The position numbers and the translations under genes were made by a program. The notes beneath the pieces were generated by a model that was not told the DNA's origin, made no database searches, and saw nothing but the letters and a program-made list of their open reading frames with translations. From contig NZ_CAKZJO010000015.1 in the NCBI RefSeq assembly GCF_936943645.1, forward strand, positions 1 through 52,741: 52,741 nt of DNA, read 5' to 3'. Within the stretch, counting starts at the first letter, position 1; the number at the start of each line of letters is the position of its first letter. The stretch is from an uncultured Bradyrhizobium sp. (GTDB lineage: Bacteria > Pseudomonadota > Alphaproteobacteria > Rhizobiales > Xanthobacteraceae). Positions 36,297-47,895 of the stretch are shown here, in pieces.

Positions 36297-38564
36297 ATGC
36301 GGAGCACGTCGGGAGGTCCCCGCGTCTTGTTGAGACGGCTCCGCGAGACCATGGCGGAGCAGGTCTCGGCCCAGGAGCGGCTGGACAAGATCGTGGTGCT
36401 GATCGCCGCCAACATGGTGGCCGAGGTGTGCTCGGTCTATGTGCTGCGCATCGACAACACGCTCGAGCTCTACGCCACCGAAGGTCTCAACCGCGAGGCG
36501 GTGCACCACACCGTGCTGAGCGCCCATGAGGGCCTGGTCGGCCTCGTCGCCAGCGAGGCGACGCCGCTCAACCTGAGCGATGCGCAGAGCCATCCGGCCT
36601 TCTCGTTCCGCCCCGAGACCGGCGAAGAAATCTACCACTCCTTCCTCGGCGTGCCGATCCTGCGGGCCGGCAACACGCTCGGCGTGCTGGTGGTGCAGAA
36701 CCGCGCCAAGCGCAATTATGTCGAGGAGGAGCTCGAGGCGCTGCAGACCACCGCGATGGTGCTGGCCGAGCTGATCGCCTCCGGCGAGCTCTCCGCGCTG
36801 GCCCAGCCGGGCCAGGAGCCGGCCGCGCGCCATTCCGCGCAGAAGGTCGGCGCCATCCTCTCGGAAGGCATCGCGCTCGGCCATGTCGTGCTGCACGAGC
36901 CACGCGTCGTCATCAAGGACTACATCGCCGAGGACCTGCCGAAGGAAATCAAGCGGCTCGACACCGCGCTCGCCAAGCTGCGCGCCGATCTCGACCGCAT
37001 GCTGGAGCGCGGCGACGTCGCCGAGGGCGGCGAGCATCGCGAGGTGCTGGAAGCCTACCGAATGTTCGCCAACGACCAGGGCTGGTCGCACAAGCTGCAT
37101 GAGGCGGTCGCCACGGGCCTCACCGCGGAAGCCGCGGTCGAGCGCGTGCAGTCAGACACGCGCGCGCGCATGCTGCGCTCGACCGATCCCTATTTGCGCG
37201 ACCGGCTGCACGATCTGGAGGATCTCGGCTACCGCCTGATGCGGCAGCTGGTCGGCCAGGACCACGCGCCGTCACGCGAACAACTGCCCGACAACGCCAT
37301 CGTCATCGCGCGCGCGATGGGCCCGGCGGCGCTGCTCGACTACGACCGCAAGCGCCTGCGCGGCATCGTGCTGGAAGAGGGCACCGCCAATTCCCACGTC
37401 TCGATCGTGGCGCGCGCACTCGGCATCCCCGCGGTCGGCGAAGTCCCGAACGCGCCCGGCATTGCCGATCCCGGCGATGCCATCATCGTCGACGGCACCT
37501 CGGGCTCGATCTATGTGCGCCCCTCGCAGGAGGTCGAAGCGGCTTTCGCCGAGCGCGTGCGCTTCCGCGCCCGCCGCCAGGCGCAGTACCTCGCGCTGCG
37601 CGACCGGCCCTGCGTCACCAGGGACGGCCAGAAGGTCGAGCTGATGATCAACGCAGGGCTCGCGATCGACCTGCCGCATATCGAGGACACCGGCAGCGCC
37701 GGCATCGGCCTGTTCCGCACCGAGCTGCAATTCATGGTGGGCCAGAGCCTGCCGCGCACCAGCGACCAGCTGGCGCTCTATCGCACCGTGCTCGATGCCG
37801 CCGGCACCAAGCCCGTCACCTTCCGCACCCTCGACATCGGCGGCGACAAGGCGCTGCCCTATATGGAAGCGGTGATCGAGGAAAATCCCGCGCTCGGCTG
37901 GCGCGCGATCCGGCTCGGGCTGGACCGTCCCGGCCTGTTGCGCGGCCAGATCCGCGCGCTACTGCGCGCCGGCGGCGGCCGCGCGCTGCGCATCATGTTC
38001 CCGATGATCTCGGAGGTCGCCGAGTTCGATTCAGCCAAGGCACTGGTGGAGCGCGAGCTGACTTATCTGCGCCAGCACGGCCACACGCTGCCTGAGCGTA
38101 TCGACATCGGCACCATGGTCGAGGTTCCCGCGCTGCTCTATCAGCTCGACGAGCTCTTGCGGAAGGTTGACTTCATCTCGGTCGGCTCCAACGATCTGTT
38201 CCAGTTCCTGTTCGCGGTCGACCGCGGCAATGCCAAGGTCTCCGAGCGCTTCGACACCATGTCGGCGCCGATCTTGCGCGCGCTGCGCGAGATCTCGCGC
38301 AAGTGCCAGGCGGCGAAGAAGTCGCTCTCGCTCTGCGGCGAGATGGCGTCGAAGCCGATCGGCGCGCTGGCGCTGATCGCGCTGGGCTACCGCTCGCTGT
38401 CGCTTTCGGCGACCGCGCTCGGCCCGGTCAAGGCCATGGTCATCGATCTCGATGCCAGGAAGGCCGAAGCCATGCTCGGCCCGCTGCTGGACGCGCCGGC
38501 GGGCAGCGTCTCGATCCGGCAGAAGCTGACGGAATTTGCCGAGGCCGAAGGCTTGGCATTGTAG
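36297..38564 (+). CDS. ptsP: Phosphoenolpyruvate-protein phosphotransferase PtsP (enzyme I-Ntr)
   Basis: First enzyme of the nitrogen phosphotransferase system, passing phosphate from PEP to NPr and then EIIA-Ntr to signal nitrogen and potassium status. The 755-residue protein has an N-terminal GAF domain (about 20-165), the HPr-binding helical region, the phosphohistidine domain with H367 in [16 protein letters not shown], and the PEP-binding TIM barrel (about 440-730; [42 protein letters not shown]). The GAF domain distinguishes it from sugar-PTS enzyme I and is known to sense glutamine in related proteins. GGAGGAG lies upstream of the start. Confidence 0.97.
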   Translation: MRSTSGGPRVLLRRLRETMAEQVSAQERLDKIVVLIAANMVAEVCSVYVLRIDNTLELYATEGLNREAVHHTVLSAHEGLVGLVASEATPLNLSDAQSHPAFSFRPETGEEIYHSFLGVPILRAGNTLGVLVVQNRAKRNYVEEELEALQTTAMVLAELIASGELSALAQPGQEPAARHSAQKVGAILSEGIALGHVVLHEPRVVIKDYIAEDLPKEIKRLDTALAKLRADLDRMLERGDVAEGGEHREVLEAYRMFANDQGWSHKLHEAVATGLTAEAAVERVQSDTRARMLRSTDPYLRDRLHDLEDLGYRLMRQLVGQDHAPSREQLPDNAIVIARAMGPAALLDYDRKRLRGIVLEEGTANSHVSIVARALGIPAVGEVPNAPGIADPGDAIIVDGTSGSIYVRPSQEVEAAFAERVRFRARRQAQYLALRDRPCVTRDGQKVELMINAGLAIDLPHIEDTGSAGIGLFRTELQFMVGQSLPRTSDQLALYRTVLDAAGTKPVTFRTLDIGGDKALPYMEAVIEENPALGWRAIRLGLDRPGLLRGQIRALLRAGGGRALRIMFPMISEVAEFDSAKALVERELTYLRQHGHTLPERIDIGTMVEVPALLYQLDELLRKVDFISVGSNDLFQFLFAVDRGNAKVSERFDTMSAPILRALREISRKCQAAKKSLSLCGEMASKPIGALALIALGYRSLSLSATALGPVKAMVIDLDARKAEAMLGPLLDAPAGSVSIRQKLTEFAEAEGLAL

Positions 38565-38622
38565 CGGGCCTGTCGCCCCCTCCCTGCCGCCCCGCCCCTT
38601 TTCCGCATTCGAGACCGTACCA

Positions 38623-39708
38623 ATGTCGTCACTCCCCGAAGCCAAACTGGACGTCCTGCTCGCCCATCACGCCTCGCTCGAGGCCGAATCGCTGGGGCAG
38701 CTCGCCTCCGAACGCTATGTCCAGATCACGCGCGAGCTCGCCGAGCTCACGCCGCTGATCGAAGCGGTGAAGACCTACCGTTCCGCCGTCAAGGAGCTCG
38801 CCGACACCGAGGCGCTGATCGCCGATCCCGCAACCGATGCAGAGATGCGCGGCATGGCGGAAGCCGAACGCGACGAGCTGACGCCGAAGATCGAGGAGCT
38901 GGTCCAGAAGATCCGCGTCGCGCTGCTGCCCAAGGACGCCATGGACGATCGCAACGTGGTGCTGGAAATCCGCGCCGGCACCGGCGGCGACGAGGCCTCG
39001 CTGTTCGCCGGCGATCTGTTCCGGATGTACGAGCGCTTCGCTGCCCTGCAGGGCTGGAAGGTCGAGGTGATCTCGGCCAGCGAAGGCACCGTCGGCGGCT
39101 ACAAGGAAATCATCGCGGAGGTGCAGGGCCGCGGCGCGTTCTCCAAGCTGAAATTCGAATCCGGCGTGCACCGCGTCCAGCGCGTGCCCGACACCGAGAC
39201 GCAAGGCCGCATCCACACCTCGGCCGCGACGGTCGCCGTGCTGCCGGAGGTCGAGGACGTCGACGTCGAGATCAAGAACGACGACCTGCGCATCGAGACC
39301 ATGCGCGCGCAGGGCGCCGGCGGCCAGCACGTCAACAAGACCGAATCGGCGATCCGCATCACCCACATTCCGACCGGCATCGTGGTGATGATGCAGGACA
39401 GCCGCTCGCAGCACAAGAACCGCGCCTCGGCGATGAACATCCTGCGCTCGCGCATCTACGACGCCGAGCGCCAGCGCGTCGACGCCGCGCGCTCGGCCGA
39501 GCGCAAGGAGAAGGTCGGCTCCGGCGACCGCTCCGAGCGCATCCGCACCTACAATTTCCCGCAAGGGCGCGTCACCGATCACCGCATCAACCTGACGCTC
39601 TACAAGCTGCCGCAGGTGATCGCCGGCGAAGCGCTCGGCGAGCTGACCGACGCGCTGACCACCGAGCATCAGGCCGCGCAGCTCGCCGCACAGGGCGCAG
39701 CGGCTTGA
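38623..39708 (+). CDS. prfA: Peptide chain release factor 1
   Basis: RF1 reads UAA and UAG stop codons and triggers peptide release. The 361-residue protein has the GGQ motif at 233-235 ([16 protein letters not shown]) and the stop-recognition region with [14 protein letters not shown], giving the PxT-type tripeptide. The start at ATG 38623 gives the canonical N-terminus; the longer frame is rejected. It follows ptsP by 58 bp. In many relatives prmC follows directly, but here a marR gene converges 15 bp downstream and prmC is 6.8 kb away. Confidence 0.97.
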   Translation: MSSLPEAKLDVLLAHHASLEAESLGQLASERYVQITRELAELTPLIEAVKTYRSAVKELADTEALIADPATDAEMRGMAEAERDELTPKIEELVQKIRVALLPKDAMDDRNVVLEIRAGTGGDEASLFAGDLFRMYERFAALQGWKVEVISASEGTVGGYKEIIAEVQGRGAFSKLKFESGVHRVQRVPDTETQGRIHTSAATVAVLPEVEDVDVEIKNDDLRIETMRAQGAGGQHVNKTESAIRITHIPTGIVVMMQDSRSQHKNRASAMNILRSRIYDAERQRVDAARSAERKEKVGSGDRSERIRTYNFPQGRVTDHRINLTLYKLPQVIAGEALGELTDALTTEHQAAQLAAQGAAA

Positions 39709-39723
39709 CCTGCGGCGCGACGC

Positions 39724-40242
39724 TCAGTCCCCGCTGGCCTCTCCGAACGATTTCAACAGACGGCTCAGCGCCGGGCTCGCGGCGCGCCGGAGCTCCTCGA
39801 GGTTCTTCCGCGAGAGCGCCTGAAGCTTCTGCTCGCCCTTCTTCGTCAGCTTGAGATGTACGCGCCTGGCGTCTTCTGGATCGGCTACGCGGCTGACCAG
39901 CCCAAGCTTGGCCAATCGATCGATCAGCTCGACCGCGGAATGATGCCGTATCAGCAGGAACCGCGCCACATCACCGACGCTCGCGGGGCCGGGACGGACG
40001 AAGCCCTTGATCCCGAGCAGCGCTTGGTGCTGCGTCGGGGTAAGTCCCTGTTCCGCGGCCGCCATCTCGCTGAACGCCAGAAAACTCCGAATCTGGTAGC
40101 GAAACTGCGCGAGCGCCGCGTAATCGGAATCACGCATGGCGCTCGGCTTGCGCCCGTCCGACGTCACCGCTTTGGACCGCTGCACCTTCTTCGCCTGGAC
40201 CATCGTAACCTCGACCATGCCGCCCGGCAGCGCGGAGGACAT
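39724..40242 (-). CDS. MarR-family transcriptional regulator
   Basis: A 172-residue winged-helix protein. After a basic N-terminal stretch it has the MarR core: LAFSEMAAAEQGLTPTQHQA, the recognition helices SVGDVARFLLIRHHSAVELIDRLAKLG, and the wing LVSRVADPEDARRVHLKLTKKGEQ. The extended basic N-terminus is uncommon. It converges on prfA and is followed upstream by the alpha-CTD-like gene on the same strand, 70 bp away. It may control the ABC operon at 41166. Confidence 0.87.
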   Translation of the reverse strand: MSSALPGGMVEVTMVQAKKVQRSKAVTSDGRKPSAMRDSDYAALAQFRYQIRSFLAFSEMAAAEQGLTPTQHQALLGIKGFVRPGPASVGDVARFLLIRHHSAVELIDRLAKLGLVSRVADPEDARRVHLKLTKKGEQKLQALSRKNLEELRRAASPALSRLLKSFGEASGD

Positions 40243-40312
40243 AGTCTAAAGTAGCAAACGGCCATACCGGAACCAACTGGCCGGGATCACGGATGCACAG
40301 CTATCCGAATGG

Positions 40313-40915
40313 CTATTCGAAGCTGGACAGCAGCATCTTCACCAGGATGACCTGGAATGCGATCGGGATGCGCACGCTCTTCCTCCGGATTGAGCGCTGC
40401 AATGCGCCGGCAACCTCTGCGCCGGTCAGGCTACCGGCCGACGCATTGGCGATCAGCTCGCCCCACATCTGCGCCAGCGAGCCGCCGGCCGGGATGACCG
40501 GGCTGATCGTCACCCCACACCCCTGCGCCCAGTCGACGATCTCCCGCATGGTATGAGGACCGCAATTACGTGCGGTCGCGAGGCGCTCGGCCGTCAGAGC
40601 GCGCAGCAATTTGCGCGAGGGCGACCAAGCTCCCTTCGGCGGCTGTTCGCCGGTGAGTTCGACCGCGAGTTCCTTCAGCACGTTCTGGGCCCGAACGCTG
40701 AGCTTCTGCATCGGGCAAGGCTCGCGCTTCGAACGAACGGTGCCAACGCCGAGCTCGTGCCGGCCAGTGAGGCGGTTGCGAGACCCGGCACTGCGGGAGG
40801 CATCGCCAAGTTGCGCCTCCCCGTGATGATTGTTTTCCTCCGTTGCCTGCCGCCCCGCCGCTTGCGGCCGTGCTTGTTGCTTCCGGGAACCCGCCACTGG
40901 TGATTGCCGCCTCAT
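40313..40915 (-). CDS. Protein resembling the RNA polymerase alpha C-terminal domain
   Basis: I do not know this protein by name. Its 200 residues begin with a basic, Gln/Ala/Arg-rich, probably disordered region (1-68). The central part LSVRAQNVLKEL, then LLRALTAERLATARNCGPHT and MREIVDWAQGCGV, follows the helix-hairpin-helix pattern of the alpha subunit C-terminal domain (compare LTVRSANCLK and the N-x-G-x-x-T/S-x-x-E-I helix). The C-terminus is helical and unplaced. ATG 40915 has GGAGG three bases upstream; an internal ATG at 40711 would give just the folded part (132 residues) but has no ribosome site. It may act in transcription or DNA binding. Confidence 0.6.
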   Translation of the reverse strand: MRRQSPVAGSRKQQARPQAAGRQATEENNHHGEAQLGDASRSAGSRNRLTGRHELGVGTVRSKREPCPMQKLSVRAQNVLKELAVELTGEQPPKGAWSPSRKLLRALTAERLATARNCGPHTMREIVDWAQGCGVTISPVIPAGGSLAQMWGELIANASAGSLTGAEVAGALQRSIRRKSVRIPIAFQVILVKMLLSSFE

Positions 40916-40956
40916 TTTCCTCCGCCGAACCCGCCAGCCTCGTACTCACAAAGACT

Positions 40957-40981
40957 AACATATATCGCTCTCCGATATGTT
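40957..40981. promoter_or_regulatory. 25-bp inverted repeat in divergent control region
   Basis: AACATAT and ATATGTT are perfect inverted arms with an inner TATCG/CGATA pair. The site lies 42 bp before the alpha-CTD-like gene and 185 bp before the binding-protein gene, between two divergent units. It is a plausible operator for the MarR protein encoded nearby. Confidence 0.5.
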
Positions 40982-41165
40982 TTCACGCGATAATCTCGAT
41001 CGTTCGACCAAAGGCGAAATTGACAGAACGTCTCTACAAGCCCTGTTTACGCACAAGAGCTACACGCGGACGTGACGTGCTCGGCGCGGGCAGGCTTTCG
41101 AGGCCAGCTTCCGTCGGCCGGGTCGTGCTTTGCCTACAAACAAGAACGATATCGGAGGAACCATA

Positions 41166-42497
41166 ATGACTGACGATCCCATTCGCCGCGGTCTCTCACG
41201 CCGTGGCCTGCTCCAGACCACCGCAGGCCTCATCGGCGGCTCGGTGCTGCCGGCGATGCCGGCTTTTGCCGAGGACAAGCCGATCGGCACTTATCCCGCG
41301 GGCGTCTCGGGTTCCACCGCCTTCATCGGAATCTCGGTGCCGCGCACCGGCACCTATGCCGTGCAGGGCGAAGACGAGCTCAAGGGCTATCAACTCGCGA
41401 TCGAGCACATCAACAGCGGTCACGACCTGATCAAGAAGATCTCGCCGAAGACCAGCAAGGGCGTGCTCGGCAAGGAGCTCAAGTTCGGCGTCGCGGATTC
41501 CGCGGCCAAACCGAACGAGGCCGTGCAGGCGCAGCAGCGCTTCATCAGCGAGAACAAGGCGATCATGATCACCGGCGGCACCTCGAGCGCCGTCGCGGTC
41601 GCGCTCAACAAGCTCGCCCAGCGCGAGAAGGTGATCTTCGTGTGCGGTATCTCCGGCTCGAACGACACCACCGGCAAGGACTGCGTCCGCTACGGCTTCC
41701 GCCAGAATTTCTTCGGCCAGACCGCCGCGGCGGCGATCGGGCCCGTCATGGTCAAGGAGTTCGGCAAGGGCAAGAAGGCTGCGTATCTCACGCCCGACTA
41801 CACCTACGGTCACACCGTCACCAAGTCGATGCAGGACTTCCTTGCGACCGCCGGCTGGACCACCGTGACCAACCAGGTCGCGCCGCTCGGCGCGCCCGAC
41901 TATTCCTCGTATCTGCTGAACGTCGCGAATTCCGGCGCCGACGTGCTGATCAACGTCAACTGGGGTCACGACGCGGTGCTGTCGACCCAGCAGGCCAAGC
42001 AGTTCGGCGTGCTCGACAAGATGAAGCTTGTGGTTCCTTATCAAGTGCCGTTCATCGCGCGCGAGACCGGCGGCTTGATGCAGGGCGTCTATGCCGCCAC
42101 CGACTATTGGTGGACGCTCGAGGACAAATTCCCGCTCGCCAAGATGTTCAACGAGGCCTTCGAGAAGAAGTACGGCTACAAGCCGGAATGGGGTGCGGAG
42201 AACGCCTATGTCAGCTTCGCGCACTGGGCCCGCATGTGCGAGCAGGCCGGCAGCTTCAACCCACCCGACGTCATCAAGGCCTATGAGAAGGGCGAGACGA
42301 TCCCCTCGCTCGTCGGCGACGTGCATTACCGTCCCGAAGACCATCAGTGCGTCCGCCCGGTGATCATCGTCAAGGGCAAGCAGCAGAAGGATATGAAGGG
42401 CAAGGAAGACTGGTACGACGTGGTCGACATCGTCCCGGGCGAAAGCCTGATGCAGAAGCCAGACGCCTTCGGCTGCCATCCCGGCGACTACAGCTGA
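41166..42497 (+). CDS. ABC transporter substrate-binding protein, branched-chain type, Tat signal
   Basis: A 443-residue periplasmic receptor. The signal peptide has twin arginines (GLSRRGLLQTTAGLIGGSVL) and cleaves near AFA-ED. The mature type I fold starts AFIGISVPRTGTYAVQGED, with VADSAAKPNEAVQAQQRFIS, ITGGTSSAVAVALNK and LTPDYTYGHTVTKSM. Four or more cysteines suggest disulfides. Start at ATG 41166 is set by GGAGG 8 nt upstream. It is the first gene of a plus-strand transport operon. Ligand unknown; branched-chain amino acid is only the family default. Confidence 0.9.
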   Translation: MTDDPIRRGLSRRGLLQTTAGLIGGSVLPAMPAFAEDKPIGTYPAGVSGSTAFIGISVPRTGTYAVQGEDELKGYQLAIEHINSGHDLIKKISPKTSKGVLGKELKFGVADSAAKPNEAVQAQQRFISENKAIMITGGTSSAVAVALNKLAQREKVIFVCGISGSNDTTGKDCVRYGFRQNFFGQTAAAAIGPVMVKEFGKGKKAAYLTPDYTYGHTVTKSMQDFLATAGWTTVTNQVAPLGAPDYSSYLLNVANSGADVLINVNWGHDAVLSTQQAKQFGVLDKMKLVVPYQVPFIARETGGLMQGVYAATDYWWTLEDKFPLAKMFNEAFEKKYGYKPEWGAENAYVSFAHWARMCEQAGSFNPPDVIKAYEKGETIPSLVGDVHYRPEDHQCVRPVIIVKGKQQKDMKGKEDWYDVVDIVPGESLMQKPDAFGCHPGDYS

Positions 42498-42594
42498 GCC
42501 CGCGCCAACCCCAGTGACGCCGTGGGCTGCCTATGCTCCCGCGGCGTCACCTTTTTTGACGCGCTCTGCCGCGCGTCACAACAGTGACCATTTC

Positions 42595-43470
42595 ATGATC
42601 AGTTGGCCCAATCTCGTTTCGCAGCTTTTCAACGGGCTGGCGCTCGGCGCGTTGCTCGCGCTGATCAGCTCCGGCCTGACCATCATCTACGGCACGCTCG
42701 GCGTGCTCAATCTCGCGCATGGCGCGATGTTCATGATCGGGGGCTATGCCGGCTTCGTCGCCTACCAGTACACGGAATCGTTCATCATCGCCGTGATCGC
42801 CGGCTCGCTGTTCGTGATGCTGCTTGGTGTTGCGATGGAGCGCCTCATCATCCGGCATTTCTATCATCGCCCGCACGAGGATCAGCTGCTCGTGACCTTC
42901 GGGCTCGGCATCTGCTTCGTCGAGCTGGTGCGCCTGATCTTCTCGAGCCAATCACAGCTGGTGCCGCCGCCGGCGCTGTTCCAGGGCATCACCAATCTCG
43001 GCTTCATGTTCTACCCGACCTATCGCCTCGCGGTGGTCGGCATCGTTGCGGTCGCGCTCGGCGCGTTGTTCCTCGTGCTGTACCGGACCCGGCTCGGCAT
43101 GATCGTACGCGCCGGCATCGAGGACTCCGTGATGGTGGATTCGCTCGGCATCAACGTTTACCGCGTCTTCATGATCGTGTTCGGCATCGGCGCGATGGCG
43201 GCGGGCTTTGCCGGCATCGTCAACGCGCCGGTGGTGTCGCTGACGCCGGGCATCGGCGACGACATCCTGGTCCAGACCTTCGTGGTGGTGGTGATCGGCG
43301 GCGTCGGCTCCTTCCCCGGCGCGATCCTGGGCGGCCTGATCGCCGGCGAGATCATCAGCGTCACCTCCATGTTCAACCCCGGCTACGCCTATGTGATGCT
43401 GTTTGCGGCGATGACGCTCGTGCTCGTGGTGCGACCGCATGGCCTGCTCGGCGTCCAGGGCCGCGAATAA
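42595..43470 (+). CDS. Branched-chain-type ABC transporter permease, LivH type
   Basis: A 291-residue inner-membrane permease, about eight helices. Diagnostic wording: LTIIYGTLGVLNLAHGAMFM near residue 35, and the C-terminal VVVVIGGVGSFPGAILGGLIAGE. The long frame from 42514 is rejected because ATG 42595 begins the family N-terminus (MISWPNLVSQLFNGLALGAL). It is 11 bp before the fused permease-ATPase gene. Confidence 0.93.
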   Translation: MISWPNLVSQLFNGLALGALLALISSGLTIIYGTLGVLNLAHGAMFMIGGYAGFVAYQYTESFIIAVIAGSLFVMLLGVAMERLIIRHFYHRPHEDQLLVTFGLGICFVELVRLIFSSQSQLVPPPALFQGITNLGFMFYPTYRLAVVGIVAVALGALFLVLYRTRLGMIVRAGIEDSVMVDSLGINVYRVFMIVFGIGAMAAGFAGIVNAPVVSLTPGIGDDILVQTFVVVVIGGVGSFPGAILGGLIAGEIISVTSMFNPGYAYVMLFAAMTLVLVVRPHGLLGVQGRE

Positions 43471-43481
43471 GCGATTTCCTG

Positions 43482-45319
<1,838 letters not shown>

Positions 45320-45323
<4 letters not shown>

Positions 45324-46018
45324 GCCTGATCGAGGTCAACGGCCTGAACAGCTATTACGGCGATTCGCACATCCTGTTCGACGTCTCGATGCATGTCGAA
45401 CGCCACGAGGTGGTGGCCCTGCTCGGCCGCAATGGCGCCGGAAAGAGCACCACGCTGAAGAGCCTGATGGGCGTCGTGACGCCCCGCAGCGGCAGCGTGA
45501 AGTTCGACGGCGTCAATGTCGCTGGACGCAGGAGCCACAAGATCGCGCAGGCGGGCATGCAGCTCGTGCACGAGGAGCGCCGGATCTTCGGCAGCCTGTC
45601 GGTGGAGGAAAACATCACCCTTGCCGGCATCACCGCGCCGAAACGCTGGCCGCTCGGCCGCATCTACGAGATGTTTCCCCGGCTGAAGGAGCGGCGCACC
45701 AACCGCGGCACCGAGCTTTCCGGCGGCGAGCAGCAGATGCTCGCGATCGCGCGGGCGCTGGTGCGCGATCCCAAGATCGTGCTGCTGGACGAGCCGTTCG
45801 AGGGCCTTGCGCCCGTGATCGTCCACGATCTCGTCAAGGCCTGCCGCGAGCTGGCGGCCGCCGGCCAGACCATCGTGCTGGTCGAGCAAAATCTCGCGGC
45901 AACGCTGGCGCTGGCGAGCCGGATCTACATCATCAACAACGGCCACATCGTGCATGAGGGGCCGGCGCAGGAGCTGAAAGCCCAGCCGGAACTGCTGCAG
46001 CGCTATCTCGGCGTTTGA
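45320..46018 (+). CDS. ABC transporter ATP-binding protein, LivF type
   Basis: A 232-residue ATPase, the partner of the fused permease-ATPase. Walker A is GRNGAGKST (about 36-44), signature LSGGEQQMLAIARAL, Walker B VLLDEPFEGLAP and switch segment IVLVEQNL. ATG overlaps the previous stop (ATGA), so the two are coupled. Its stop is directly next to the convergent HIT gene stop with no bases between. Confidence 0.94.
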
Positions 46019-46444
46019 TCAGCCGGCGAGCGCTGCGATCATCCGCCTGGCGTGATCGGCCAGCACGGCCATGTCTTCCTTGCGCGTCTGCGCCGGCAAG
46101 AGCTCGATACCGGACCTGACCGGCATGACGTGCATGTGCAGGTGAAAGACCACCTGCCCGCTGGCCGGCTCGCTGAATTGCTGCAGGATGATGCCCTCGG
46201 CGTCGAACGCCCTCATCGCCGCAATCGCGACGCGCCTGGCCGTTCTGGCGACCGCGGCGAGATCATCCTCGGCGATGTCGAGGATGCCGCGTGCCGGCGC
46301 TCGGGGAATGACCAGCGTGTGCCCCGGTGAGCGCGGCATGATGTCGAGGAAGGCAAAGCTGCGCTCGTCCCCGAAAACCTCGAAGCAGGGAATCTCGCCG
46401 CGCAGGATCTTTGCGAAAACGTTCTGATCGTCATAGGCCGTCAT
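46019..46444 (-). CDS. HIT-family nucleotide-binding protein
   Basis: A 141-residue HINT/HIT-type hydrolase or transferase. The histidine triad is HLHMHVMP (about 101-108), preceded by SGQVV. N-terminal FAKILRGEIPCFEVFGDERSF and FLDIMPRSPGHTLVIPRA are typical. The longer frame up to 47311 is an antisense shadow of prmC; the ATG at 46444 gives the family start. Divergent from prmC, convergent with LivF. Confidence 0.93.
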   Translation of the reverse strand: MTAYDDQNVFAKILRGEIPCFEVFGDERSFAFLDIMPRSPGHTLVIPRAPARGILDIAEDDLAAVARTARRVAIAAMRAFDAEGIILQQFSEPASGQVVFHLHMHVMPVRSGIELLPAQTRKEDMAVLADHARRMIAALAG

Positions 46445-46534
46445 GAATCCGCTCCACGCTCGCGAGGCACGATCAAACGCGCTCGTTTCCGTTGACGCAA
46501 GCAAGCCCGCCGATCTATCCACGATGCCGGCAGG

Positions 46535-47431
46535 ATGGTTCCATTGACGACAGGCTTCGATCCCGGACACAGCATAGAGAGTGCGCGGCGCGCCCTCACC
46601 GCGCGGCTGCGATCGGCCGGCATCGAGGAGCCTGCCCTCGATGCGCGTCTGCTCGTCGGCGCAGCTCTGCAGCTTGATCTGACCGGCATGGTGACGCAGG
46701 CCACGCGACACCTCACGCCTGAGGAGGCCGCGCGTCTCGAACAATATGCGCAGCGCCGGCTCGCCCGTGAACCGGTCGCGCGCATCCTCGGCGCGCGGGA
46801 GTTCTGGGGATTGCCGTTCCGGTTGTCCGAGGCGACCCTGGTGCCACGGCCGGACACCGAGACCGTTGTCGAGCTGGCGCTCGATATTTTTCGCGGGCTC
46901 GCGATATCGGGACGGTCGCCGCGAATCGCCGACATCGGCACCGGCTCCGGCGCAATCCTGCTCGCGCTGTTGCACGAAATTCCCGATGCCTTCGGCGTCG
47001 GCACCGATCTCAGCCTCACCGCCCTCGGCACCGCGCGAGGCAATGCCGCCGCGCTCGGCCTTGCCGGCCGCGCCGCTTTCGTCGCCTGCTCCTATGCGTC
47101 GGCGCTGCGCGGCCCGTTCGACCTCATCGTGTCGAACCCGCCCTATATCCCCTCGGCCGAAATCCCGACATTGAGCCTCGAGGTGCGCGAGCACGATCCG
47201 CATCTGGCGCTCGACGGCGGCAATGACGGATATGACGCCTACCGCGCCCTGATCCCGCAGGCGAGCGAGCGTCTCGCCAGCGGCGGCGCACTGATCGTCG
47301 AGGCCGGCCAAGGCCAGGCCAGAAATATCGAAACCCTGATGGTCGGCGCCGGGTTAACGCCGGACAGGCCGCCCAAGGCCGACCTGGCGGGCATTCCGCG
47401 GGCCGTTTCGGCCCGAAAAATGCCCCCATAA
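46535..47431 (+). CDS. prmC: Release factor glutamine methyltransferase
   Basis: PrmC methylates the glutamine of the GGQ motif in RF1 and RF2, raising termination efficiency. The 298-residue protein has an N-terminal helical domain (about 10-80) with SARRALTARLRSAGIEEPAL. The methyltransferase domain has motif I ADIGTGSGAILLALL and the substrate motif NPPY at 201-204. A TTG at 46544 is an alternative start. Its partner prfA lies 6.8 kb upstream, an unusual separation. Confidence 0.96.
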   Translation: MVPLTTGFDPGHSIESARRALTARLRSAGIEEPALDARLLVGAALQLDLTGMVTQATRHLTPEEAARLEQYAQRRLAREPVARILGAREFWGLPFRLSEATLVPRPDTETVVELALDIFRGLAISGRSPRIADIGTGSGAILLALLHEIPDAFGVGTDLSLTALGTARGNAAALGLAGRAAFVACSYASALRGPFDLIVSNPPYIPSAEIPTLSLEVREHDPHLALDGGNDGYDAYRALIPQASERLASGGALIVEAGQGQARNIETLMVGAGLTPDRPPKADLAGIPRAVSARKMPP

Positions 47432-47472
47432 AAGCCGGATTGGCTTGCAAAAAGCTCTTGGAATATCCCTTG

Positions 47473-47565
47473 GGAACGACTACGTTCCGGTCAACACATC
47501 GGTGCCGGCCCCGTAGACCTACGGGCGAAAGCCGGGCTCTCGGGCGAGAGCTTTACTGATTAAAG
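47473..47565 (+). ncRNA. Candidate structured RNA: four consecutive hairpins
   Basis: Four perfect small stems occur in 93 bases: GGAACG/CGTTCC (47473-47488), CCCGTA/TACGGG (47510-47525), GCTCTC/GAGAGC (47536-47551) and CTTTA/TAAAG (47551-47565), each with a 4- or 5-nt loop. They lie in the 464-bp gap between prmC and the DUF4167 gene. I cannot match this to a known RNA family. It could be a small RNA, a long 5-prime leader, or chance in GC-rich DNA. The rest of the gap (47566-47895) shows no gene I can support; a 35-codon frame at 47595-47702 is noted but unproven. Confidence 0.3.
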
Positions 47566-47895
47566 GTTCCAAGCCGCAGGTCCTGTTGAGCGCGATGGCC
47601 ATTGGAGCTGCGCTGCTCTCCGACCGCAAAGTGAACGAAAGCCTGATATTGCGCTTGAAGACTTACGCAACAAAGCTGGGCTTGTTTCGGCAGGCAAAAT
47701 GAATGGGTTCGCTGGCGATCAGTGCTGGCGGGTGGGGAACGCGTCTTTGTTGAGCGCGACGGTCGACGAACATCGGCAGGGATCAATCCGCTCTGGTGCG
47801 CTGGTCGCGCGCGGGCGATGTGATCCGCTGTCACCAGGTCACTCCGAGCTATCAGTAATGCGTGCAACCTTTAGGGCTGGAATTAAAGGCAGGAC

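Noticed and set aside
42603..43481. N-terminal extension of the fused permease-ATPase frame
   Set aside because: Overlaps LivH in another frame with shadow composition; the LivM N-terminus begins at ATG 43482.
46445..47311. N-terminal extension of the HIT frame
   Set aside because: Antisense to prmC; HIT homology starts at 46444.
47553..47867. 104-codon minus-strand frame in the prmC-DUF4167 gap
   Set aside because: No ribosome site, no recognisable domain and unusual composition.
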